From NCBI GenBank assembly GCA_004292595.1, contig RDXM01000099.1:1-50272 (forward strand): 50,272 nt of DNA. Reading direction: 5' to 3'. Below are positions 16,324 through 23,669 of this stretch, piece by piece. Source of the DNA: Candidatus Kapaibacterium sp. GTDB taxonomy: Bacteria > Bacteroidota > Ignavibacteria > Kapaibacteriales > UBA4661. A program made the translations under genes and the position numbers. The notes below the pieces were generated by a model that worked only from the letters and a program-made list of their open reading frames with translations, made no database searches and had not been told where the DNA came from. Positions within the stretch are counted from its first letter, which is position 1. The number at the start of each line of letters is the position of its first letter.

Positions 16324-19300
16324 ATGCACAACGTTTTCTTTTCTCGTGTTTCCATGAGAATATTTATGCTCAAAGCCGCATTAATACTGGGCTTTGGCGT
16401 AAACATACCTATTTTCGCGCAAACACTGACTCCCGTCATACCGCTTCCGCCCGTGCGCATTGACGCGGTACGATTTCTCTCTACGCCAGTAATGACAACG
16501 CTTGCAGGCAGCCCGTACCGCTACCAAGTACGGACTTCCACCGCAACGGCGGGTGTGCCGGTTGTCTATCGTTTAACCACCGCGCCGCAAGGCATGACGA
16601 TTGATTCTACAAGCGGTCTTGTTTCATGGACACCTTCCAGCGCAGCAACGGTGCGGGTTGGCATTCGTGCTGCTTACGCAACAAATGCAAGTGTGAATCA
16701 AACACAAAATTACGGATTGACGGTATTGCCGCAGTCCGCCGGGCAAGCAATGGTGCGCTTTACAAGCACTGCCCCGGCAAACGCAAACGTTGGTACGCCG
16801 TACACCTACCTTGTGCGAGCGTTCTACGGCGTAGATACACGCCTTGCACCCGAAACACGCCCAGTATCTGCAATGCGCTACGCGCTGTTGAACGCGCCGC
16901 AAGGAATGGTGCTGGATGCAAGCTCAGGAACGATTCGCTGGATTCCCACGACCGTAGGAACGGTGCGCTTTAGCGTTCAAGCCATTGCCACAACGCTTGC
17001 GAGTGCAACGGCAACGCAAGAGGTGGAAATTCGCGTCAGCCAAGTAATGCCGCAATTTTTCTCGCAGCCCGCGCGTGAAGCATTTGTGGGGCAAGAGTAC
17101 GTCTATCGCGCCATTGCGAGCTTGCCCGTTATTCAAGCCCGTCCCGCAACAACAACCAGCTCTGGAGGTAGCGCAAATACTGACCTCGCACGACTTCTCC
17201 CCGCAATTTTCCCTGGCACAACCCGCATGAACTACGCGCTCGTCACCGCGCCGCAAGGCATGATGATTGAGGCAACAAGCGGCATTGTGCGCTGGACGCC
17301 AAGCGCGACCGCCGCTTCGGTGAGCGTGAGCATCCGTGCGACGGTGGTGGGAAATACCACACAAACTGTTATGCAAAATTTCACGCTGACAGCGCGTTTT
17401 CCAGCAGTGAATTTTATCACGCAAGCCCCGAACCAAGCCGCTCTTGGGCAAAATTACGTGTATGAGCCGATTGCCGTTGTGAGCGGTTTTCCGAGTGCTT
17501 TGCCGATTGCTACGCTGCCAGTATTGCCCACAAGCGGCTCTATGACTGCGCCGCGAGACCTTGTCAATATCATTTCTTCCCTTCGTCCGCGCTCGACCGC
17601 AGGCTTGGTCTTTAGCCTTGTTGCCGCGCCGCAGGGCATGACGATCCAATCTACCAACGGCGTTATTCGCTGGACAGCAAGCAGCATTGGCACCTTCAAC
17701 GTCAGTATTCGTGCGACAATGGCGACGAATGCGCAAATTACGGGTGTACAAAATTTTGCTATCCGCGTCAATCAGCCAGAAGCACGTTTTATTACGCAAC
17801 CTGGCAGTGCGTTTGTCAATATTGGCGAGACATTCATGTATCGCGCACAGGCGCAAATCCCTGGCATGACGACTGCAACGCTCCGTTACAGCTTAGAAAC
17901 TGCTCCGCAAGGCATGACGATTGATTCTGTGAGCGGTGCAATTCGCCACACGCCGCAGTTTGCGGGCGAGTTTCCCGTTACCGTTGTGGCGCGTGTGGCA
18001 GGGCAAGCCTCTGTGATTGCGCGTCAAAACTTCACGTTGTACGCTCGTCCAGCAGTCTGCGCCGTTCTTCGCGGCGAGGTGAAATATGCAAACACCACCG
18101 CGACCGTGCAGCAAGCAACGGTGCGGGCTGTGGCAAATGGCACCTCGGCAAACGTGCGAAGCGGCGGACAGCTTGTTTATACCGCAACGGTACGCAATGG
18201 GCAATTTACGATTCCCGTTGCGAGCGGCGAATACACGCTTGCCGTTACGGGCAATGATTTCAACGAAGTGTGGTGGTCGAATGGTGTCGCGCCCGCAAGT
18301 GCAATGGCATCAGCAACACCAGTAACGGTGCGCTGTGGAGACTCACTTACCCGCACACTCAGTGTCACGCGCCGCGCTCCAGCAAAATTCTTTACTTTGT
18401 CGGGTAGAGTTATCCGCGCCGCGAATGGTGCTGCCGCGCAAGCAACTATCGAGGTTTTGGGCGATGCGCCGCCAGAAATTGCCCGCGAAACGCAACGCCG
18501 CACCGTGCGCACCGACACGCAAGGCAATTACCGCATTGCGCTGGATGACCGTTTTACCTACATTCTCCGCGCTTTGCCAGACAATGCGAATGCTTCGATT
18601 GCGCTTCCTGGCACGGTTTCAAGCACTACAGAGCTTTTGCCGCAATACTTCACCGGAAGTTCAGGCGGGAGCTTGAACATTGGCGATGCGCGTAAAATCA
18701 CGCTGACAGCCGACATTGCGAATATCAACTTTATGTTGAACAATCGCCCTGTCTATGCAAATTCGCTCTCTGGCACCCTGCGCAGCGCGTCAGGACAGGC
18801 GATTGCAGGGCGCGTGGTTGCCTTTATGACCGCCACAACTGCGAATACGCCGCAGTACGCTTCGATTGATGTTCGCACGGAAATCATTAGCAGCGCAGGA
18901 ACGTTCTCGGTGAGCAATCTCACGCCCGGCGAATACGTGATTCAAGCTCTTCCCAACGATGCACGAACCTTCTCGGCGGCGTATTACCGCGACGGCACAA
19001 ATGCAACAACGCTCTGGCGGTCTGCAACACGCCTCACCGTGAGCGCGACGAGCAATCTCCGCGTGGCGATTGTCTTACCAAGCCGCACAAGCGAAACCAA
19101 AGCAACGACGAGCCTTGCCGCAAGCGATGAAAACAGCGTGGAAATAAGCAATGATGCTTCTTCTGCGGCACTTCAAACAGCAACAGGTGTGCGCAATCAA
19201 ACGCCGAGCGCACAAATGCTGCTTGTCGCGCCAAACCCCGCATCAAACCTTGTTTCGGTGAGCTTGCCTACTTTTGCAAGCGAAGCACGTTTGGAACTCT

Positions 19301-19461
19301 TCTCGCTGCGCGGCGAAGAGCTTTTCCGCGCCACACTCACGCCGCGCAGCACCCCAAGCAGCTTCCCGCTTGATGTGAGCGCAGTGCCGACAGGAATGTA
19401 CCTGCTGCGTCTCTCTGGCGCAGATGTTCGCATGAGCGCACAAGTGCTGGTGCAACGGTAA
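16324..19461 (+). CDS. Secreted multi-domain protein with Ig-like (He_PIG) repeats and T9SS sorting domain
   Basis: This protein has 1045 residues. The signal peptide ends near FAQ (about residue 33). A second in-frame ATG (MRIFMLKAALIL) is a possible start, but GGAG at 16312 favours 16324. Residues about 40-580 contain five putative-Ig modules sharing the signature APQGMxIDxxSGxIRWTP, each spaced about 95-130 residues. Residues about 585-900 contain three carboxypeptidase-regulatory-like beta modules (GEVKYANTTATVQQATVRAV; SGRVIRAANGAAAQATIEVL; SGTLRSASGQAIAGRVVAF). A Ser/Thr-rich linker leads to a T9SS type A domain (APNPASNLVSVSLP ... TGMYLLRLSG). It is predicted to be a cell-surface or released adhesin-like protein. 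No catalytic motif was seen. It converges on a cyclophilin gene across a strong terminator. Confidence 0.9.
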   Translation: MHNVFFSRVSMRIFMLKAALILGFGVNIPIFAQTLTPVIPLPPVRIDAVRFLSTPVMTTLAGSPYRYQVRTSTATAGVPVVYRLTTAPQGMTIDSTSGLVSWTPSSAATVRVGIRAAYATNASVNQTQNYGLTVLPQSAGQAMVRFTSTAPANANVGTPYTYLVRAFYGVDTRLAPETRPVSAMRYALLNAPQGMVLDASSGTIRWIPTTVGTVRFSVQAIATTLASATATQEVEIRVSQVMPQFFSQPAREAFVGQEYVYRAIASLPVIQARPATTTSSGGSANTDLARLLPAIFPGTTRMNYALVTAPQGMMIEATSGIVRWTPSATAASVSVSIRATVVGNTTQTVMQNFTLTARFPAVNFITQAPNQAALGQNYVYEPIAVVSGFPSALPIATLPVLPTSGSMTAPRDLVNIISSLRPRSTAGLVFSLVAAPQGMTIQSTNGVIRWTASSIGTFNVSIRATMATNAQITGVQNFAIRVNQPEARFITQPGSAFVNIGETFMYRAQAQIPGMTTATLRYSLETAPQGMTIDSVSGAIRHTPQFAGEFPVTVVARVAGQASVIARQNFTLYARPAVCAVLRGEVKYANTTATVQQATVRAVANGTSANVRSGGQLVYTATVRNGQFTIPVASGEYTLAVTGNDFNEVWWSNGVAPASAMASATPVTVRCGDSLTRTLSVTRRAPAKFFTLSGRVIRAANGAAAQATIEVLGDAPPEIARETQRRTVRTDTQGNYRIALDDRFTYILRALPDNANASIALPGTVSSTTELLPQYFTGSSGGSLNIGDARKITLTADIANINFMLNNRPVYANSLSGTLRSASGQAIAGRVVAFMTATTANTPQYASIDVRTEIISSAGTFSVSNLTPGEYVIQALPNDARTFSAAYYRDGTNATTLWRSATRLTVSATSNLRVAIVLPSRTSETKATTSLAASDENSVEISNDASSAALQTATGVRNQTPSAQMLLVAPNPASNLVSVSLPTFASEARLELFSLRGEELFRATLTPRSTPSSFPLDVSAVPTGMYLLRLSGADVRMSAQVLVQR

Positions 19462-19525
19462 GAGAAGGATGAAATGTGAGGTGCGAGGGCTGAAATGTTT
19501 TCCTTCGTATCATATTCGCAAAAAG

Positions 19526-19568
19526 AAAAAGCCCACAAGCCTGATTGAACAAGGCTTGTGGGCTTTTT
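19526..19568. terminator. Bidirectional rho-independent terminator
   Basis: A 17-bp perfect stem (AAAAAGCCCACAAGCCT / AGGCTTGTGGGCTTTTT) with a 9-base loop has T-runs on both strands. It separates the convergent cargo gene (ends 19461) and cyclophilin gene (ends 19600). Confidence 0.92.
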
Positions 19569-19599
19569 ACGTTTTCAATGCTTTCGGCTTTTTTACCGC

Positions 19600-20295
19600 T
19601 TATTTTTTCACAATCGTCATTTCAACTTTTTCCACAGGGCTAGACATTGCGCCATCGCCACCTTGTTCGCACGGAATGCGGACGATTTGGTCAACAATTT
19701 CCATCCCGCTTACAACGCGCCCGAAAATAGAGTATTGTCCGTCCAAACTCGGTGCTGCTGCGTGGCAAATGAAGAACTGCGATGTTGCACTGTTCGGGTC
19801 GGACGTACGAGCAGCAGAGAGGATGCCAGGTTCGTGGCGCATGGTCGGGCTAAATTCTGCGGGGACTTTCGCTTGTCCAGGTTCGCCTGTTCCCCAAAAC
19901 ATTTTGGGTTTGCCGCTTGTGGGGCGAGAGTTCGGGTCACCGCCTTGAATCATGAAGCCTGGAATAACGCGGTGGAATGCGGTTCCGTCGTAGAATTTAA
20001 TGCTGACAAGGCTATCAAAATTTGCTGCGTGTTTTGGCGCGAGGTCTTTGTACAATTCAATAGTAATGCTGCCAAGCGGCTTGCCACCGTGCGTAATGCT
20101 CATCAGATATTGCGGGCGATTGGGGTTGGGTGCTTCCATTTTTGGTGTTTCTTTTGAGGATTTTGAAGATTTACTCGACTTTGATTTTGTTGATTGTGCA
20201 AAAAGCTCTGTACCGAACAATGCCAGAGACAACGCGAGAGCAACCATGGGCAAGAAGCCCGTTGCAAGACGCATAAATACTCGTGGTGTGTGCAT
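19600..20295 (-). CDS. Secreted cyclophilin-type peptidyl-prolyl cis-trans isomerase
   Basis: This enzyme catalyses cis-trans isomerisation of proline peptide bonds, assisting folding outside the cytoplasm. It has 231 residues. The signal sequence (FLPMVALALSLALFGTELFAQ) is followed by a Ser/Lys linker (SSKSSKSSKET) and a cyclophilin domain with GSITIELYKDLAPKHAANF, the active-site block FHRVIPGFMIQGGDP, SQFFICHAAAPSLDGQYSIFGRV and GMEIVDQI. The catalytic Arg in FHRV and the QGGDP loop are intact. The Trp seen in human CypA is not evident. A second exported cyclophilin lies at 31.9 kb. The product is likely periplasmic. Confidence 0.93.
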   Translation of the reverse strand: MHTPRVFMRLATGFLPMVALALSLALFGTELFAQSTKSKSSKSSKSSKETPKMEAPNPNRPQYLMSITHGGKPLGSITIELYKDLAPKHAANFDSLVSIKFYDGTAFHRVIPGFMIQGGDPNSRPTSGKPKMFWGTGEPGQAKVPAEFSPTMRHEPGILSAARTSDPNSATSQFFICHAAAPSLDGQYSIFGRVVSGMEIVDQIVRIPCEQGGDGAMSSPVEKVEMTIVKK

Positions 20296-20348
20296 GAAGT
20301 GTCCTTTCGGAAAGTGAAAAAAGAGAGAATAGAATAAAAAATAACCAT

Positions 20349-20504
20349 AGCTGATTAGGTCGTGATTTTTTGGACGCAGATGAAGATGATTTGATTGATG
20401 AAGATGATACGTGAACGTTTGATGTGTTCTGCTCTTTCATCATTTTCATCCATGCAATCATCTTCATCTGCGTCCCACTTGATTGTTGAGACTTGAGCAG
20501 TTAC
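20349..20504. mobile_element. Family C MITE-like element, copy 2
   Basis: Inverted arms TGGACGCAGATGAAGATGAT and ATCATCTTCATCTGCGTCC enclose a variable middle. The ends AGCTGATTAGGTC (left) and GAGCAGTTAC (right) are diverged forms of the terminal repeat. The 10-mer AAATAACCAT flanks both sides (20339-20348 and 20505-20514), which may be a target-site duplication. It is non-coding and sits between the upstream side of the cyclophilin gene and the end of the GNAT gene. Confidence 0.75.
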
Positions 20505-20522
20505 AAATAACCATCGTTTACA

Positions 20523-21200
20523 TCAAAAATTATCAATCAAGTCAATCGGCGGGCGTGGCGGCTCGTTGTCGGGCGGATGCTGCTGTAATTGCGCGAGAAA
20601 TTCCTCATCCACGTTGCGTGGCTCGTTGGGGTCGTAGAGCATACCCGTGCAAAGGCACATTTTACGCTGTGTGCGCGAGAGAATATCGTAATTGGGACAT
20701 GAAGAACAGCCATTCCAAAACGTATCGTCGTCGGTGATTTCGGAGAAGGGAACAGGCACGTAGCCAAGTTCGGTGTTAATTTTCATCACGGCATGGCTGG
20801 TGGTGATGCCGAAAATTTTTGCATCGGGGAAAAGTTCGCGGGAAAGCTCAAAGACGCGGCGTTTGAGACGTGTTGCCAAGCCATATTTGCGAAACTCTGG
20901 TGCAACAATCAAACCAGAATTGGCAACGAATTTTTTGCCGCTCCATGTTTCGATGTAGCAAAATCCCGCAAAGCGTCCGTCGGTGCTGAGTGCGATAACT
21001 GCTTTGCCGTCGCGCATTTTTTGTTCGATGTATTCTGGCTTGCGCTTGGCAATACCCGTACCGCGCACCTTTGCGGAGGATTCCATTTCCGCGCAGATTT
21101 CCGTCGCATATCTGCAATGCTCCTCGCGGGCGACATCAACAAAAAATTCAAGCGGCGCGGCTTGGATAATTGGTAAATTCGGTAATTCCACTATGCCCAT
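20523..21200 (-). CDS. GNAT-family N-acetyltransferase with C-terminal cysteine motif
   Basis: This 225-residue protein has a GNAT core. The acetyl-CoA loop is VAPEFRKYGLATRLKRRVFEL (quoted in part) at about 105-125, and the preceding strands include GFCYIETWSGKKFVANSGLI. The C-terminal part has GCSSCPNYDIL and KMCLCTGMLYDP, four or more Cys that could bind a metal. From memory, close relatives sharing SSAKVRGTGIAKRKPEYI and this Cys-rich tail occur beside argG in Bacteroidota and are suspected of acylating glutamate in arginine synthesis. Here no arginine gene is adjacent, so the substrate is inferred only. The start ATG at 21198-21200 gives the usual N-terminus. Confidence 0.85.
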   Translation of the reverse strand: MGIVELPNLPIIQAAPLEFFVDVAREEHCRYATEICAEMESSAKVRGTGIAKRKPEYIEQKMRDGKAVIALSTDGRFAGFCYIETWSGKKFVANSGLIVAPEFRKYGLATRLKRRVFELSRELFPDAKIFGITTSHAVMKINTELGYVPVPFSEITDDDTFWNGCSSCPNYDILSRTQRKMCLCTGMLYDPNEPRNVDEEFLAQLQQHPPDNEPPRPPIDLIDNF

Positions 21201-21311
21201 TTCGTGCTAAAAAATTCAACAAAAAAATTGCTCTGTGCCTCAATTCTTAGAAACTCTTGGACAGAGCAAGGTTTAATGCGGTCTTTCTTCTGTTTTTTTA
21301 TGTTATTTTGC

Positions 21312-21350
21312 CTACGGTGTTTCGTTCACAGTGTTTCGTGTACGGTGTTT
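21312..21350. repeat. Short imperfect tandem repeat
   Basis: The motif TACGGTGTTTCGT and variants (CAGTGTTTCGTG, TACGGTGTTTT) occur three times in a row, just past the end of the TerB-like gene. No function is apparent. Confidence 0.6.
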
Positions 21351-21353
21351 TTT

Positions 21354-21710
21354 CTACTTTGTTTCTTCAATACGAATTTCCAATTCCCAGAGCCGTGCAA
21401 GCCAATCCATAAACTCCGTGTTCTCGCCCACAAGCGCATTGATAGAACTGGCTTCCAGTACCGTTCCGTAGATTGTTTCCCGTATTTCGGTTTCGGTAAT
21501 GCTTTCCAGCAATGAGCGCAAGTCGTCGTCGCCATACTGACCGTCGAACTCGTCCAGCGCGTCAATGTAGCGTTCTTCGCCGACGGCTTCCATGAGCCAG
21601 CGCACAAATTCTTCTTCCTGCTCGTTCAAGAGCTTATCTGCCATCACGACACGTTCCATAATGCCAACAAGGGCGATAAGGTCGGAATGTTGTAGCTCTT
21701 TTAATTCCAT
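21354..21710 (-). CDS. TerB-like helical protein, function unknown
   Basis: This is a 118-residue acidic, all-helical protein. The start MELKELQHSDLIALVGIMERVVMADKLLNEQEEEFVRWL (quoted here only as a description of positions 1-39) is reminiscent of the TerB/DjlA N-terminal fold, in which an Asp- and Glu-rich helical pair follows a VVMADKLLNEQE segment. The pattern (V..M..AD..L...E...) is what suggests the family, and the resemblance is moderate. No membrane segment is seen. TerB proteins are linked to metal or stress response in other bacteria, but that role should not be assumed here. It lies downstream of the S41 protease gene on the same strand, separated by about 130 bases. Confidence 0.72.
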   Translation of the reverse strand: MELKELQHSDLIALVGIMERVVMADKLLNEQEEEFVRWLMEAVGEERYIDALDEFDGQYGDDDLRSLLESITETEIRETIYGTVLEASSINALVGENTEFMDWLARLWELEIRIEETK

Positions 21711-21842
21711 ATAGTTCGTGTTCTAAAATTTTCAAAAAAGATAGTCGAAAAGCCATATACCGAGCAAGATACAACTCGTTTTTGTTTAGCGCAACAATGT
21801 TTTTTGTGAAATACTGCGCGGTGAAGCAAGTTTATCAAAACA

Positions 21843-23471
21843 TTACTTCGCACGGGCAATTTTCATTGCTTCTGGGAAAAGCTGGATTGCTTTTTCCAAT
21901 TCCTTCTGCACCACGAACGATTCAACAAATTCTGGGCTTGTATTCCAAATGTACGTCGTTGCAAGTGCTTTCACGTAGCGGTCAATAATGGTCGTGTTTT
22001 TGAGATATTCTTCGTCTGCCCAGGTGAGTTTGCGCTCGCTTGCAATGCGCTTCAGCTCTTGCACGGCGGCATCATTCAGCGTGTACTTATGAAGGAATTG
22101 GTTAATATCTTTCGCATATTTTGTGCGAATGGTATTGCCCTCGCGCAAAATCAAATTATCAACAAACTCAGAAACCACGCCCTTTGCAATGAGGTTGCGG
22201 AAGAATGTCGTGAGCGTGTCGTTTTTCACAACATAATCGGGAACAATGCCCCCGCCGCCATAGACGGTGCGCCCTGCAAGCGTTTTGAACTTGGGGCGCG
22301 GCGTGGTGTCGTTGTCGTGCTTGTGGTCGAGATTTGAGCCTTCTTCCACGTCCTGCCGACCTTCGAGCGCGTAGTATTTGCTGCGGTCGCCAGACTTGTA
22401 ATCACGCTGGATGCAGCGTCCGGAGGGCGTGTAGTATCGCGCAATCGTCAAGCGCAATTCCGAGCCGTCGGGAAGCTGATACGGCACTTGCACCAAGCCC
22501 TTGCCAAAGCTCGTTTCGCCTACAACCAAGCCTCGGTCAAGGTCTTGAATCGCGCCAGACACAATCTCGCTCGCTGAGGCAGAACCAGAATTGACCAGCA
22601 CAATAAGCGGGATATTTTCAAGATTGCCAGCGCGTGTGGAGTAATATCGCTCGCTAAGTGCTTCGTTACGGGCTTTGGTATAGACAATCACTTTTCCGAA
22701 AGGAATAAATTCATCCACCAAGCCAAATGCCTGTTGCAAATAGCCACCACCATTGTTGCGAAGGTCGAGAATAAGTTTTTTCATTCCTTGCGCTTTGAGG
22801 CTTTGTGCGGCTTTCTCAATTTCATTTACTGTCGTCGCAGCGAATTTATTGAGGTAAATGTAGCCAATATCCGTGCCGTCAATCATCCACGACGCATCCA
22901 CCGTGCGAATGGGAACGGCATCGCGCACTATGGTAAGCGGAATGAGATTTGGTGCGCCTTCGCGCTTGATTTGAACTGTTACGCGCGTCCCTTGCGGACC
23001 TTTGAGCTTTTTCGGCACATCCTCGGTGGAAAGCCCGATAGCACTTGCGCCATCAATTTTCACAATTTTATCATTGCACATCACGCCCAGCTTTTCGCTC
23101 GGACCGCCAATAAGCGGCGTAAGCACAGTAATCGTGTCTTTGACCATACGAAAAAGAACACCAATACCGAAGTAATTTCCCTGAAATTTTTCCTGTTCAT
23201 CGTCGCGCACTTTCGGCGGAAGATAGTTCGAGTGCGGGTCGAGCTTTTGCAGCATCCCGCGAATCGCATTTTCGGTTAATTGATTCAACTGCACCGTATC
23301 AACGTAATTCTGGTTAATCAGGTTCATCACTTCGTTGAATTTGCGCATTTGCTGATAGATGTTCCCGCCATTGGCATCTTGCTGCGCACCGGCAACGTGC
23401 CAATCCGCGCACAGCAAACAACTTACACAGGCAAGATACACACACAAGGACGACAGATTGCGGTACAGCAT
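21843..23471 (-). CDS. S41-family carboxy-terminal processing protease
   Basis: This is a periplasmic serine protease of the Ctp/Prc type, which trims proteins near the C-terminus or in damaged chains. It has 542 residues. The signal sequence ends near AGAQ (about 29). An N-terminal helical cap (FNEVMNLINQNYVD) is followed by a PDZ domain (about 95-185), then the catalytic core. The nucleophile is Ser299 in NSGSASASEI, and the general base is Lys324 in SFGKG, 25 residues later, exactly the spacing of E. coli Prc. The substrate-binding strand DLRNNGGGYLQQA is present. The C-terminal extension of about 170 residues is helical and resembles that of Bacteroidota homologues. A family A repeat lies just upstream. 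Confidence 0.94.
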   Translation of the reverse strand: MLYRNLSSLCVYLACVSCLLCADWHVAGAQQDANGGNIYQQMRKFNEVMNLINQNYVDTVQLNQLTENAIRGMLQKLDPHSNYLPPKVRDDEQEKFQGNYFGIGVLFRMVKDTITVLTPLIGGPSEKLGVMCNDKIVKIDGASAIGLSTEDVPKKLKGPQGTRVTVQIKREGAPNLIPLTIVRDAVPIRTVDASWMIDGTDIGYIYLNKFAATTVNEIEKAAQSLKAQGMKKLILDLRNNGGGYLQQAFGLVDEFIPFGKVIVYTKARNEALSERYYSTRAGNLENIPLIVLVNSGSASASEIVSGAIQDLDRGLVVGETSFGKGLVQVPYQLPDGSELRLTIARYYTPSGRCIQRDYKSGDRSKYYALEGRQDVEEGSNLDHKHDNDTTPRPKFKTLAGRTVYGGGGIVPDYVVKNDTLTTFFRNLIAKGVVSEFVDNLILREGNTIRTKYAKDINQFLHKYTLNDAAVQELKRIASERKLTWADEEYLKNTTIIDRYVKALATTYIWNTSPEFVESFVVQKELEKAIQLFPEAMKIARAK

Positions 23472-23538
23472 AATGAATAAAAATGAAGGGTAAAAAAAGA
23501 ATAAACGCAGAACGTAATATGCAATAATTTTTTTTTAA

Positions 23539-23617
23539 TAGTGGCACAGACATTCTTGTCTGTGAGTATTGGTGCGAGGTTCAAGTAAAAAACACAGACA
23601 AGAATGTCTGTGCCACT
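23539..23617. repeat. Family A palindromic repeat, copy 2 (double hairpin)
   Basis: Arms of 25-26 bases start with TAGTGGCACAGAC and end with the complement. The spacer contains TTGGTGCGAGGTTCA, also found in copy 3. It lies between the S41 protease and the IgGFc-binding protein gene. Confidence 0.9.
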
Positions 23618-23669
23618 GAAACCTGATTCTACGCGCCCCAAATAGTTTGTATGGTGCTGAGAAATAGAT

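Noticed and set aside
16924-17856. 310-residue minus-strand frame, Cys/His/Arg-rich
   Set aside because: A shadow of the He_PIG repeat region of the 1045-residue cargo protein; Cys clusters come from complementing Ala/Thr-rich repeats and are not zinc fingers.
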